A stretch of DNA of 64,000 bases from Polycyclovorans sp964425915 (GCA_964425915.1 CAYROO010000004.1:358928-422927), one strand, 5' to 3'; positions 37,116 through 46,841 are shown, numbered from the stretch's first letter. Notes: generated by a model not told the origin, from the sequence alone. Program-made: numbers and translations.

Positions 37116-39152
37116 ATGACGCCACACCCGACACCAGACCGCCACGCCGGTCACGCCGGTCACGCCAGCACCGGCGATGCGGCAGGGCACGACGCCCATG
37201 ATGGCCACAGCATCGGAATGTTCCGCGACAGGTTTTGGCTTTCCTTCGCACTGTCCATTCCGGTGGTCCTGTGGTCCACCCATATTCAAAGTCTGCTGAA
37301 CTACCAAGCGCCGACGTTCACCGGCTCACATTGGATTCCCGCGGTTCTTGCCACCCTCGTTTTCGTCTACGGCGGGCGGGTGTTCTTACAGGGCGCATGG
37401 CGGGAATTGCGCCATCGCCTACCGGGCATGATGACGCTGATCTCGCTGGCGATCGTGGTGGCGTTCGCGTTTTCGTGGGCGGTGCAGCTCGGCATGGTCG
37501 AGGCCGAAGCCCTGTGGTGGGAACTCGCCACCTTGGTGACAATCATGCTGCTTGGGCACTGGATCGAAATGCGGTCCATCGCCACCGCCAAAGGTGCGCT
37601 CAAGGCACTTGCCAAGCTGTTACCCGACATGGCGACACGCCTGGTTGACGGCGCAGCCGAAGAGGTCAGCGTCGCCGAGCTCTCGCGAGGGGACTACGTA
37701 CTGGTGCGCCCCGGTGAGCGCGTTCCAGTGGATGGGCATATCCGTGAAGGCGCCAGCAGCCTCAACGAATCGATGATCACCGGCGAGTCCGAGCCCGTCA
37801 GCAAGCACGCGGGTGATGAGGTGATTGCAGGCACCATCAACGGCGAGGGCACGCTCAGGGTCGAAGTGAGCGAAACGGCAGAACAGACCAAACTGTCGGG
37901 CATTATGCGCCTGGTCACCGAGGCACAGGCCTCGAAGTCGCGGTCGCAAGTGTTGGCCGATCGCGCCGCCCGTTGGCTGACGGCGGTGGCCATCAGTGCC
38001 GCATTGGTGACACTGGTGATCTGGCAGATGGTGGGCGCGCCCATCGACTTCACAATCGTCCGCGTGGTGACGGTACTGGTGGTCGCCTGTCCACATGCGT
38101 TGGGGCTGGCGGTGCCGTTGGTTGTTGCCATTTCCACCAGCATGGCGGCAGCTTCCGGCCTGTTGATCCGTGACCGACGGGGCCTGGAAGAGGCACACCA
38201 GCTCAATGCGGTCATCTTCGACAAGACCGGCACCCTGACGCTGGGCGCATTTCGCGTGGTTTCGATACAGCCTGCTGCGGGCACATCGGAAGCCGAGGCC
38301 CTTCGCCTCGGAGCCAGTATCGAAGCTGAATCCGAGCACCCCATCGCGCGCGGCATCGTCGCCAGCGCCCGGGAACGCGATATCGAACTCACCGTCGCCC
38401 AGGATTTCCGCAATCTGACCGGCAAAGGCGTCGTCGCCAAGGTCGATGGCCGCGCCTACCGAATGGGTGGCGCTGGTGTACTCGATGAGGTCCCCGTCCC
38501 CGAGTCGATGCAGGTTGCGGCACGACGCGCTGGCGAGCAGGCGCATACGGCGATTTATCTCGTCCGTGACGATGAGGTGATTGCCGTTTTTTCGGTGGCC
38601 GATGTCATTCGCGAAGAGAGCTACGCGGCGGTGCGTTCCTTGCACGCGCGGGGCATCGAAGTCGCCATGCTCACCGGAGACTCAAAGGCGGTTGCCGACG
38701 CTGTGGCGCAGGCCTTGGAGATCGACACGGTGTTCGCCGAGGTCCTGCCGGAGGACAAGGCGGCCAAGGTGAAGGCGCTGCAGCAGCAGGGCAAGATCGT
38801 CGCCATGGTCGGAGACGGCGTCAATGATGCGCCAGCCCTGGCGACGGCAGACATCGGCATTGCCATCGGAGCAGGCGCAGATGTCGCCATCGAAGCCGGC
38901 CACATCGTACTGATCCGCTCAGACCCACGCGACATCGCAAGCATCATCGACCTCTCCCGCGCCACGCGTCGCAAGATGGTGCAGAACCTATGGTGGGCAG
39001 CCGGATACAACATCTTCGCCATACCGCTGGCTGCCGGTGCCGCCATTGAATGGGGGGTCGTGCTCACGCCTGCCGTAGGTGCGGTGTTGATGTCGGCGAG
39101 CACCGTGGTCGTCGCCATCAACGCGCAGCTGCTCCGGCGCGTGCGTCTGTAG
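37116..39152 (+). CDS. copB: CopB-type P1B-3 copper-transporting ATPase
   Basis: ATP-driven metal exporter of the inner membrane. The 678-aa protein starts with a His-rich metal-binding tail (11 His in the first 35 residues) and lacks the CXXC heavy-metal domains of CopA. The TM6 motif is CPH at residues 325-327, the mark of the P1B-3 (CopB) group. TGES is at 222-225, phosphorylated D369 in DKTGT, then the HP motif (ESEHPIARG) and GDGVNDAPAL. A GGGAGGGG ribosome site precedes the ATG. It is followed by a run of five small genes on the same strand. Confidence 0.93.
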   Translation: MTPHPTPDRHAGHAGHASTGDAAGHDAHDGHSIGMFRDRFWLSFALSIPVVLWSTHIQSLLNYQAPTFTGSHWIPAVLATLVFVYGGRVFLQGAWRELRHRLPGMMTLISLAIVVAFAFSWAVQLGMVEAEALWWELATLVTIMLLGHWIEMRSIATAKGALKALAKLLPDMATRLVDGAAEEVSVAELSRGDYVLVRPGERVPVDGHIREGASSLNESMITGESEPVSKHAGDEVIAGTINGEGTLRVEVSETAEQTKLSGIMRLVTEAQASKSRSQVLADRAARWLTAVAISAALVTLVIWQMVGAPIDFTIVRVVTVLVVACPHALGLAVPLVVAISTSMAAASGLLIRDRRGLEEAHQLNAVIFDKTGTLTLGAFRVVSIQPAAGTSEAEALRLGASIEAESEHPIARGIVASARERDIELTVAQDFRNLTGKGVVAKVDGRAYRMGGAGVLDEVPVPESMQVAARRAGEQAHTAIYLVRDDEVIAVFSVADVIREESYAAVRSLHARGIEVAMLTGDSKAVADAVAQALEIDTVFAEVLPEDKAAKVKALQQQGKIVAMVGDGVNDAPALATADIGIAIGAGADVAIEAGHIVLIRSDPRDIASIIDLSRATRRKMVQNLWWAAGYNIFAIPLAAGAAIEWGVVLTPAVGAVLMSASTVVVAINAQLLRRVRL

Positions 39153-39307
39153 GTACAGCGCTGCACCCAGCTGGCCAGTCGTGCCTGATCGCGGTGTTCG
39201 AGGGCCGCCCGCAGCGTCCCCGCCCAATGGTAGTCTCTGTTCCGGCGCCCGGGCAGCGAGGGTAGTCCAACGATTCAACATGACCGGTCGCGGAGGGCGA
39301 AACAGGC

Positions 39308-39853
39308 ATGAGCGGCGCACTGTTGCACACCTTGGTGAACAACCCCGCGCCTGGCCAGATGGCCGGCGGGGTGATGATGATCCTGCTGTTTTCGTTTGTT
39401 GGCGTTGTCGTTGCCGCGGCCACCGCGTTCGTAGCGCGCCGCGTGTTCCTGGGCTGGTACGAGCGCGCCTTCTGGGTCGGCTTTCTGGTCGCCGTGGCCG
39501 CGTTCTACATGGGCTTTGCCGCTTGGTTCCAGGTATCGCCGGCGGCCTGGCAGACCGAGCTGATCGGGATCGTGCTTTTCGTGCTGGTGGCTGTTGCAGG
39601 CGCCTTTTCGTCGATGGCGCTGGCCATCGGTTACGCCCTGCATGGCGTCTGGGATATCGCGCACAGCCTCTACGGCACGGTCATCCTCGGGCATCCCGCC
39701 AGTGACATCCCGCTGGGCTATGGCATGTTCTGCCTTGGCTTTGATTTCGCGGCGGCGGCCTATCTGCTCGGCTGGCCACAGCAGGCGAACCAGCCTGCCC
39801 GTTTCCAACCGCGCTTCTGGCGCAATCTGTCCGGAGCTTCAGCCCATGTCTGA
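39308..39853 (+). CDS. Multi-pass membrane protein of unknown function
   Basis: A 181-aa hydrophobic protein with about five transmembrane helices. The only conserved-looking motif is GYALHGVWDIAHSLYG (His and Asp in a helix), seen in several uncharacterised membrane families. I do not recognise a function. It overlaps the SnoaL-like gene by 8 bp and follows the CopB ATPase, so a role in the same metal or stress response is possible. Confidence 0.7.
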   Translation: MSGALLHTLVNNPAPGQMAGGVMMILLFSFVGVVVAAATAFVARRVFLGWYERAFWVGFLVAVAAFYMGFAAWFQVSPAAWQTELIGIVLFVLVAVAGAFSSMALAIGYALHGVWDIAHSLYGTVILGHPASDIPLGYGMFCLGFDFAAAAYLLGWPQQANQPARFQPRFWRNLSGASAHV

Positions 39854-40271
39854 GCGAATGACGGGCACACCGCGCGTGGTCGCCACCTGGCACCATCTGG
39901 TCGATACCCGCAATCCCGCCGGCCTCCATGACCTGATTGATGAGGAGGCAGTATTCCTGTCGCCGGTGGTCCATACGCCACAGCGCGGCAAGGCCATCAC
40001 CGTGGCGTATCTCTCAGCCGCCTTTGCCGTGTTCTTCACGCCGTCATTCCGCTACATCCGCGAGATCATCGGACCTTCGGATGCCATGCTCGAGTTCGAG
40101 ACCGAACTCGACGGCATTCAGGTCAATGGTGTCGACATCATCAAGTGGAACGATGCCGGACGGATCATCGAGTTCAAGGTGATGCTGCGCCCACTTAAGG
40201 CGGTCAATGTCATTCACCAGCACATGGGCGCCATGCTGGCCCAGATGAAGACAGCCGCCACCCAGCGCTGA
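39846..40271 (+). CDS. SnoaL/NTF2-like protein
   Basis: A 141-aa cone-fold protein of the nuclear transport factor 2/SnoaL superfamily. The pattern TWHHLVDTRNPAGLHDLIDE, AVFLSPVVHTPQRGKAITV and DIIKWNDAGRIIEFKVMLRP fits the family. These domains act as isomerases, hydrolases or binding proteins, so a function cannot be assigned. The ATG overlaps the preceding membrane-protein gene. Confidence 0.75.
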   Translation: MSERMTGTPRVVATWHHLVDTRNPAGLHDLIDEEAVFLSPVVHTPQRGKAITVAYLSAAFAVFFTPSFRYIREIIGPSDAMLEFETELDGIQVNGVDIIKWNDAGRIIEFKVMLRPLKAVNVIHQHMGAMLAQMKTAATQR

Positions 40272-40275
40272 CGCC

Positions 40276-41028
40276 GTGCGCCTGATCACCATCCCCATGA
40301 GCCACTATTGCGAAAAGGCTCGTTGGGGTCTGACCCATGCCGGCCTCCACTATGTCGAGGAAGGCCACCTGCAGGGGCTGCACATGCGCGCAGCCAGGCG
40401 CTACAACCCGGCAGGACTGTTGCCGGTGCTGGTAGACGGCCAAAGGGTGATCGCCGACTCCACCGCCATCCTTCGCTATCTGGACGCGCGACTGCCAGCG
40501 CATCGGACGCTCTATCCGCAAGGGTGTGCCGACGCGGTGGCGGCGCTGGAAGACGATTTCGACGAAGATCTGGGGGTGGAAACCCGCCGTTGGGTTTATC
40601 TCCACTGGCTGACCCTCCCCGCGCGCACGGTGGTTCGCACCGCCGCCCAAGGCACGCCACGCTGGCATGCCTGGGTGGGCACACCGTTATTTCCGCTGTT
40701 GCGGGTGGCCTTGCGCCAACACCTGAATGTGACGGCAGAACGGGTCGCCCAAGGGCTGGGCATCATCGAGCGTCGATTTGACCAGGTGGCCAGACGACTG
40801 GCCGACGGCCGGCCGCATCTGTTGGGTGAACACTTCACCGCAGCCGATCTCACCTTTGCCTGCATGGCCGCCCCCATCCTGCTGCCTGCGGAGTACGGTA
40901 TCCGTCTGCCCTCGCCGGAAGAAGCCCCAGCCAGCGCCCAGGCCGACCTACGGCGCTTTCGCGCGCATCCGGCCGGCCAATACGCCTTGCAGTTGTTTCG
41001 CCACCACCGCAGGAGTCCCCCCGGATGA
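40276..41028 (+). CDS. Glutathione S-transferase family protein
   Basis: A 250-aa cytosolic GST-like protein. The N-terminal thioredoxin-like domain has ITIPMSHYCEKARWGL with a Ser/Cys near the usual active site. NPAGLLPVLVDGQRVIADS carries the cis-Pro and DS glutathione-binding motif. A helical C-terminal domain follows. It starts at a GTG 4 bp after the SnoaL-like gene and overlaps the small lipoprotein gene downstream. Confidence 0.85.
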   Translation: MRLITIPMSHYCEKARWGLTHAGLHYVEEGHLQGLHMRAARRYNPAGLLPVLVDGQRVIADSTAILRYLDARLPAHRTLYPQGCADAVAALEDDFDEDLGVETRRWVYLHWLTLPARTVVRTAAQGTPRWHAWVGTPLFPLLRVALRQHLNVTAERVAQGLGIIERRFDQVARRLADGRPHLLGEHFTAADLTFACMAAPILLPAEYGIRLPSPEEAPASAQADLRRFRAHPAGQYALQLFRHHRRSPPG

Positions 41029-41297
41029 ATACCACCGCCGTTTCCGTTCTCACCGATCGCAGCGTGTTTCTTGCCTGCCTGTGGTCCGTCGCACTCCTGC
41101 TGTCCGCCTGCAATGAGCCTGCGTCGGGTCCGGACGCTCCGCGGGCGCTCGAGGGTCGCGTCGAAACCCAGGGCATTCGCAACACCGATGCGGTGGGCTA
41201 TGGCGGCAGCGGCGTCGCCGATCGCGTCGATGCGGCGCTGGACGCACATGACCAGCGTAAGGCGCAGCTGGATGCCGCGCTGGACGCGCAGCAGTGA
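41025..41297 (+). CDS. Small putative lipoprotein
   Basis: A 90-aa protein with a signal sequence ending in a lipobox (LLLSACNEP), so lipidation of the Cys at about residue 30 is likely. The mature part is short, charged and helical (DRVDAALDAHDQRKAQLDAA). No family is recognised. It is translationally coupled to the GST gene (ATGA). Confidence 0.65.
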   Translation: MNTTAVSVLTDRSVFLACLWSVALLLSACNEPASGPDAPRALEGRVETQGIRNTDAVGYGGSGVADRVDAALDAHDQRKAQLDAALDAQQ

Positions 41298-41343
41298 GCG
41301 GCACGCGAGACCGGCGCCGCGCCCCATTTCAGAGGCCGCAACG

Positions 41344-41820
41344 ATGACCATCACCCGATTACTGCGCCATGTCGTCACGCACGGACTGGCCGCGGCCGCC
41401 GGCATCGCCGTCGGCATCTACCTGCTGCCGATCCTGACCGAGCCGCCCGCTCCCGCCGCCGATGCACTGGCGGCGAGCCAGTCGAGAGCGATCTTCCACG
41501 GCGAGTTCACCCGCGAGCGCGCCGACAGCGATCGGCTGCACTGGGGCGAAGGGCGTATCGCCATCGGCCCCACCGAGATCGGCTTTGTCGGTCGCCTCGC
41601 CCCGGGGCCCGACTATGCGCTGTACCTGTCACCGCATTTCGTCGAGACCGAGGCCGCGTTTGCCCAGCACCGCCCGGCGATGGTGCGCGTGGGTGCGGTG
41701 CCGCGTTTTGGCGACTTTGTCATGACCTTGCCCGCCGGGATCGACCCCGCGCAGTACCGAAGCGTGATCATCTGGTGCGATGCCTTCGGCGAGTTCATCA
41801 CCTCAGCCCAATATCAATAG
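41344..41820 (+). CDS. DM13-domain protein with N-terminal membrane anchor
   Basis: A 158-aa protein with an N-terminal transmembrane segment (about residues 10-32) and a DM13 domain: HGEFTRERADSDRLHWGEGR, FVGRLAPGPDYALYLSPHF and the conserved Cys in VIIWCDAFGEFITSAQY. DM13 domains have been proposed as redox modules that use this cysteine. It closes the copB-led gene run, so a role in periplasmic metal or redox handling is an inference. Confidence 0.8.
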   Translation: MTITRLLRHVVTHGLAAAAGIAVGIYLLPILTEPPAPAADALAASQSRAIFHGEFTRERADSDRLHWGEGRIAIGPTEIGFVGRLAPGPDYALYLSPHFVETEAAFAQHRPAMVRVGAVPRFGDFVMTLPAGIDPAQYRSVIIWCDAFGEFITSAQYQ

Positions 41821-41856
41821 ACGCCGCAACGGCCGCGCCGCTGCGGAATCCGGGGT

Positions 41857-42660
41857 TCAGCGGTCCAGCAGGTGTCGGCGCAGCGCGACCAGGCCCTCCG
41901 ACCCCAGTCCCAGGGCATCGCGGACGAAGCGCTGAGACGAGCCATAGGCTGAGGCAACGCCGGTCAGCGCCGCATCCAGGTAGTCGGCGTCCGCCGCCAA
42001 CAGCGGCAGACGTACCGCCTCCGGCAGCGCAAGCAAGGGGTGGGCAGCGTTGCCGACGCCCATCTGACCGTCCTGGTGCCGGCTGAGAAATGCATCAAGG
42101 CGCGCCACCTCGTTGGTCAGCAGATAGTCCGCCAGTACCGTTTCGCGCGATACGCCCAGGCACTCCAGCAGCACCGCAGCGGCGAAGCCGGTGCGGTCCT
42201 TGCCGGCCGCGCAATTGAACAGCAGCGGTGCCGGCGACGCGGCCAGGGTCTGGAAGATCAGCTTGAGGCGAGGCAGCAGCCACTGCGGCATCAGGCGATA
42301 GAGCTCGATCATCGCAGCACGCGCGCCATTCGCATCTAGGCTGCGCCCTTCGATAAGCCGCCCCAGCGTGCCGGCATCCACGGGATCGTCGTGACTCAGC
42401 AGGCGAACGCCGGTCCCCACCCAACGGGTGGGTTCACGCTGCCGCTCGTCGGCACGGCGAAGATCCACCACGCAGGCAATTCCGAGGCGCTCCAACGCGA
42501 CGACATCCGCGGGCTGCAGGTGGGTCATCACCCCGGAGCGAAATACCTGGCGCCAGCGCAGCCGTGCGCCATCAGCGGTGACATAACCGCCCAGGTCTCT
42601 AAAGTTGCAGCCGCCCGCCAGGGGCAGCAACCGCTCCGGTATCGCGCCGCTGTCCGCCAT
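41857..42660 (-). CDS. Tyrosine/dual-specificity phosphatase (Y_phosphatase3 type)
   Basis: A 267-aa protein tyrosine phosphatase of the bacterial Y_phosphatase3 family. The N-terminal motif GGCNFRDLGGY and RWRQVFRSGVM are hallmarks, and the P-loop is NCAAGKDRTGFAAAVLL with catalytic Cys and Arg. The substrate (phosphotyrosine protein or phosphoinositide) is unknown. I chose the ATG at 42660, which has GAGG at proper spacing. It lies between the copB-led run and the disrupted ilvD. Confidence 0.88.
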   Translation of the reverse strand: MADSGAIPERLLPLAGGCNFRDLGGYVTADGARLRWRQVFRSGVMTHLQPADVVALERLGIACVVDLRRADERQREPTRWVGTGVRLLSHDDPVDAGTLGRLIEGRSLDANGARAAMIELYRLMPQWLLPRLKLIFQTLAASPAPLLFNCAAGKDRTGFAAAVLLECLGVSRETVLADYLLTNEVARLDAFLSRHQDGQMGVGNAAHPLLALPEAVRLPLLAADADYLDAALTGVASAYGSSQRFVRDALGLGSEGLVALRRHLLDR

Positions 42661-42754
42661 CACCACCTCGATCAGAGCTCAAGCTTATACCGAGCACCAT
42701 GACACCACGCAGAAGCCGCCGCGCCGTCGGGCAACGGGCGCCATCGCATCGAGG

Positions 42755-43650
42755 CTAGACGTCGGTGACACAGCCCTCGCTCGCCGAGCGCACGGTCCGC
42801 ACATAGCGCCGCAGATAGCCGCGGGTGACCTTCGCCGGCGGCGCCCGCCACTGCGCCTCGCGGGCCGCCAGCACCGCCTCAGGCAGATCCAGCGATAGTG
42901 TCAGTGCGCCCAGATCGATGGTGATTGGATCGCCCTCCTGTACCCAGGCCAGCGGGCCGCCGCACTGCGCCTCCGGCGTGATGTGCCCCACCAGCAGGCC
43001 ATGCGATCCACCGGAAAAGCGTCCATCGGTGATCAAGGCCACCGACTCACCCAGGCCGGCGCCGATCAGCGCCGACGAAGCGCTGAGCATCTCGGGCATA
43101 CCGGGCCCACCCACCGGTCCCTGGTAACGGATCACCACCACGTCACCCTCGCCAATGGCGCCCTCGGCGATGGCCGTCAGCACCGCGGTCTCGTCTTCGA
43201 ATACCCGCGCTGGGCCGCTGAACCGCGCAGTGGGCGCAAAGGCGGTCTTCGCCACCGCCCCCTCCGGCGCCAGATTGCCGCGTAGCACCCGGATATGGCC
43301 CACAGGATGGAGGGGTGATGCTACCGGCCGGACCACCGACTGGCCGGGCGTGAAATCCGGCAGCGCGGCGACGTTCTCCGCCAGCGTATACCCCGTCACC
43401 GTGAGGCAGCTGCCGTCGAGCAAGCCGGCCCGCAACAACATGCGGATCAGCGCCGGTGTACCGCCCACCTGGTGAAAGTGCGCCATCAGGTAGCGGCCAC
43501 TGGGCTTCATGTCGGCCAGCCGCGGGACGCGCGCCGACACCTCCTGAACATCGTCCAGCGTCAGCGACACATCCAGCGTGCGCGCCAGTGCAATCAGGTG
43601 TAGCACCGCATTGGTAGAGCCGCCCATCGCCATCACCACGGTGAGGGCTG
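42755..43650 (-). pseudogene. ilvD: Dihydroxy-acid dehydratase, C-terminal part only (interrupted by a transposon)
   Basis: IlvD makes branched-chain 2-keto acids in valine/isoleucine synthesis. About 298 residues match the C-terminal half, beginning ALTVVMAMGGSTNAVLHLIA and including SSALIGAGLGESVALITDGR and FSGGSHGLLVGHITPEA. The N-terminal half with two of the cluster cysteines is missing. Upstream of ALTVV the frame continues into unrelated sequence at about 43,650, where the transposon begins. The fragment keeps an intact frame, which suggests recent disruption. The rest should lie beyond the right edge of the transposon. Confidence 0.88.
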
Positions 43651-43662
43651 ATCGATAACGAG

Positions 43663-43679
43663 GCGGAATTTGTTGCGGT
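43663..43679. repeat. Copy L of a 17-bp transposon-end-like repeat
   Basis: GCGGAATTTGTTGCGGT, located 15-30 bp inside the ilvD/transposon junction. It has two mismatches to each of two copies near the tnpA start (46,822 and 46,954), all in the same orientation. It probably forms part of the terminal inverted repeat that TnpA binds. Confidence 0.55.
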
Positions 43680-43752
43680 CCCCTCGGACACAAGTCGCGT
43701 GAGTGTCGATGTCGCGGGCCCCAGCCACTAGCGAAGGTCCACAACCACGACC

Positions 43753-46671
43753 CTAGCGAAACGCCCGTGCGCGGCCGGTGTCCTCCCTCAGCAGCCCCAC
43801 GTACTTGGAGATCGGGAACTCAAAACGTCCGCGGAGATTCAGATGTCGGTATCGGGATGGGCTGATCGACGCGCGCGCCTCGCTGCTCACTTCAATTCCT
43901 TGCTTCTCAACGTTGGCGACTGCCTCTTGAAGGAAGTAAGCGTTCCAATACTGGACGATATTGGCAATCAGATTCAGCGCACTCGAGATCGCGATCATTT
44001 CGTCCTTGTCACGGCCCTTTTCGGGAGCGAGCGGTCCGTAGTAGATCGCGCGCTTCAACCGGTGGGAGCTTTCGACCTGTGTCAGCAGCCGATTGATCTC
44101 CTTTCGGAAGTCCTCGTTCAGCAGGTAGTCGCACAGGAAGATCGTGCGTTGCAGCCTGCCGAGGTGTTTGGCTGCCAGGTATGTGCGATTGCCCTTGGCT
44201 GCGCTGCCAAATCGTTCGAGTACGGTGACTGCCGAGCACGTCGCGTTGCCGATCGAGGCGACCACGCGAACAAACTCGTCCCACCGCTCGTGGATGATGC
44301 TTTCATTGACGCCGCAGCTCACGACACCCTTCAATACTTCCGGGACCTCGAAACCGCGAGGCATCGTCAGATCGAGATCTTTCATGTCGCGAATGCGCGA
44401 GCACAGGTCGAATCCCAGAGCCTTCGCAAACCCCAGTCCGACATCTGTGTACCCGTGCGTGTCGACCGCCAGGCGAAGAATCTGGATGTCGGTCTGCATC
44501 ACGACACCCTGAATGGCGACGCCAGCCTGTCGGTTGTTGACCACGTGCGGCTGGCTGTAGGCGTAGGCGCGATTGTCCAGAACGTGGTCGTAGATCCCGA
44601 TCGACGGCGTGCGGCGTTTGTAGTCGACCCGCGAATTCCACAGGGTCCAGGACGACTGCAGCGACATCATGTCCGCAGCCGCCGTCGAGCCGTCTCCGCT
44701 GGCCGCTGCAAATGGCAGTTTCTTGTAGTGCGCTAGGACTGACTGGTTCGCCTTGGCCAGCACCGCCTCGCGCTGAAGCGTGCGCAAGACGGTCCCGACT
44801 TGCTCCTCGGTCATGCCGGGAATCATTTTCGCGACGCCGGCAGCCCCCATGTCCGTGCCGAGCGCAAGGAGCCCCGCGTAGCAGAGTTTGAGTTCGTGTT
44901 CCGAGCGCGCCGGGCGTCCAAGCAATTTAGCGCTGAAATGGGTGTGTGAGTCGACGAAGAGGAGCACTTCGGGGAGCTCGGCTTCCGGAAGCGTCTTGAT
45001 GACATGATCCCGAGCAACCTTGTGCTTGCCGCCAATCAGGTTTTCGGCCTTGACCTGCGGGTACACCAGTTTGCCGTTCTTGATCGGAATTTCACCGCTT
45101 TTGACTTTCTCGGCGACCTCCGCCACCCGATCCTCCGCGAGTCTGCGGATCGGTGCCAGGTAAGCGGAGGGATCCTCGGGCAACCGTAAACGATCGTAGT
45201 GACCGCGCTTGGTCTTGGCCCACAGTTCCGGCGAGATCAGCATCTGGTCGGGATTGCGGTGATCGTTACTCGTGTCGACCCAGCATGCACCCGCCCGCAA
45301 CTTTCGTCTGATCTCCGAAAGGGTGTGGAACTCGAACGCCTTCAGGGCCTTCTCGCGATCCGGCTGTTGGTTGATATGTTTGTCCCAGACGCCGGGGACC
45401 TTCAACTTCCGCTTTGGAAGTTCGTACTTGCTCTTCTCATAGAGCTCGCCGAGTTTGCTGAGATTGGCGAGGGTCGGATCGCCGGGCGGGGCGCGGATAT
45501 CGAGTTCCAGCATCTTGCGGAGAAGGTTCCTGGGACGCGGATCGTTGCCCGAGGTGATTTGTGCGCGCACCTCTTCAGCCCGCGTCGTAGGCCCGCCAGC
45601 GTCCTGGGCCTCGGCGAGCTCCTTGAGCTGGATTTGTACGCGCGGGTCGGCGATGTCGCCGTGCTTGATCAGGTCGACGAAGGACTTGATGACGTGCCGG
45701 CACTCGGCGATGGTTCTGGGCTGGTTTTTGCGGACATGACTCAGTGCCTGTGAGTAGATGCTGGTCGTCGTGTCTGCGACCTGCTTGATGACGACGTCGG
45801 TCAACCGGCCCAGGACGGTGCGCAGAAAACACACGACATGGACCGCGCGGTTCGTCTCCGACATCGCGCGAACCTGTGACGGCCGATAGTTCAGCAGGGT
45901 CCGGTAGCAGATCTCCTGGCGCTCTTGTGGAATTTGCGAGAGATCCACATCGGCCACCCCGATCGACTTGAGGTAAGCGATCTTGTTGTTGATCTCGATG
46001 AAAGTTCCCTGGATCTTCCGGCCAGGGGGTTCCTGCAGCCACGCAAGAGTCGTCTCCCCGCCGGCCCGTGGCTCCATCACAACACGGCACCACTCCTTTA
46101 TCGTTTTCTCGGGAACGGCCTTGTGGATCTCGAGGTAGATCCAGTGGTCCATGTCCTTCATCGCACGCACGGCGATATCGCGGACGGTGCTCTCGGCCGG
46201 GATGAGAAGCTTGCGGTCGTAGAACCAGACAAACGCGGAATGCAGCAGACGATCGATCGACGAGGTGCCGCGACATGCCTCCCTCAGAAACTCCATCAGC
46301 TGAAGTTCCTCTCGCCGTTCGTGGGGTCTGATCCCCAACCGGTTCATCGTCCAGATTTGGTGGGTCCACTGGGTTTGGCGGCGCCGGTAGAGGGACCTGA
46401 GCGAGGCGATGCGCGGCGGCCGCACACCGAACTGCCCCGCGAGCAGTTCCAGGACGGCTTTGGGAACGGGATCCAAGCGCTCGAGCTTGCACCCCGTTAA
46501 ACGGGTAAACGCCAGCTGCAGGCCGATGGCGATATCGAAACGCTCGTTGAAAGAGGTGGCCTTGATGGCCGCTACATCGGCGGGCGGCAGACGGAAGAAC
46601 TCGATCTCGCGATCCAGCAACTCGCGCGGCAGGGCTTGCCAACCCAGGTAGTCGTCGCGAAGGCGTGCCAT
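43753..46671 (-). CDS. tnpA: Tn3-family transposase TnpA
   Basis: Replicative DDE transposase of 972 aa, the usual size. Landmarks are ELLDREIEFFRLPPADVAAI at the N terminus (DUF4158-type region), LLFVDSHTHFSAKLLGRPAR with the first catalytic Asp, and RAYAYSQPHVVNNRQAGVAI. The DDE region ends LKRAIYYGPLAPEKGRDKDE and SALNLIANIVQYWNAYFLQE, both conserved in the Tn3 superfamily. GGAGAGCAGGG precedes the ATG. The frame is uninterrupted, so the transposase may be active. It points outward, its stop about 100 bp from the left end. Confidence 0.95.
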   Translation of the reverse strand: MARLRDDYLGWQALPRELLDREIEFFRLPPADVAAIKATSFNERFDIAIGLQLAFTRLTGCKLERLDPVPKAVLELLAGQFGVRPPRIASLRSLYRRRQTQWTHQIWTMNRLGIRPHERREELQLMEFLREACRGTSSIDRLLHSAFVWFYDRKLLIPAESTVRDIAVRAMKDMDHWIYLEIHKAVPEKTIKEWCRVVMEPRAGGETTLAWLQEPPGRKIQGTFIEINNKIAYLKSIGVADVDLSQIPQERQEICYRTLLNYRPSQVRAMSETNRAVHVVCFLRTVLGRLTDVVIKQVADTTTSIYSQALSHVRKNQPRTIAECRHVIKSFVDLIKHGDIADPRVQIQLKELAEAQDAGGPTTRAEEVRAQITSGNDPRPRNLLRKMLELDIRAPPGDPTLANLSKLGELYEKSKYELPKRKLKVPGVWDKHINQQPDREKALKAFEFHTLSEIRRKLRAGACWVDTSNDHRNPDQMLISPELWAKTKRGHYDRLRLPEDPSAYLAPIRRLAEDRVAEVAEKVKSGEIPIKNGKLVYPQVKAENLIGGKHKVARDHVIKTLPEAELPEVLLFVDSHTHFSAKLLGRPARSEHELKLCYAGLLALGTDMGAAGVAKMIPGMTEEQVGTVLRTLQREAVLAKANQSVLAHYKKLPFAAASGDGSTAAADMMSLQSSWTLWNSRVDYKRRTPSIGIYDHVLDNRAYAYSQPHVVNNRQAGVAIQGVVMQTDIQILRLAVDTHGYTDVGLGFAKALGFDLCSRIRDMKDLDLTMPRGFEVPEVLKGVVSCGVNESIIHERWDEFVRVVASIGNATCSAVTVLERFGSAAKGNRTYLAAKHLGRLQRTIFLCDYLLNEDFRKEINRLLTQVESSHRLKRAIYYGPLAPEKGRDKDEMIAISSALNLIANIVQYWNAYFLQEAVANVEKQGIEVSSEARASISPSRYRHLNLRGRFEFPISKYVGLLREDTGRARAFR

Positions 46672-46815
46672 CCCTGCTCTCCGTCCGAAAGGCCAACGAC
46701 CGAGCGGCGCTCAAATGTCTTGGGCGAGCGACCGACCTGCCACGGTCGAGCCTACTGCAAGGGGGAGCGGTCGCCAATCCGCGCCGGGAATCGGCCGGCC
46801 GATGATCGGCGCTGC

Positions 46816-46841
46816 ATGTTCGGGGAGTTTGTTGCGGTGAC
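46816..46841. repeat. 26-bp direct repeat, copy A
   Basis: Copy A of a 26-bp repeat (ATGTTCGGGGAGTTTGTTGC plus CGGTGAC-type end), four mismatches to copy B 132 bp away. Its inner 17 bp match the left transposon end with two mismatches. It lies about 150 bp upstream of the tnpA start codon. Confidence 0.6.

Noticed and set aside
45575..46777. A 400-residue frame overlapping the 5' part of tnpA on the same strand
   Set aside because: tnpA is a full-length transposase with conserved motifs in the other frame; this frame is Arg/Pro rich and featureless.
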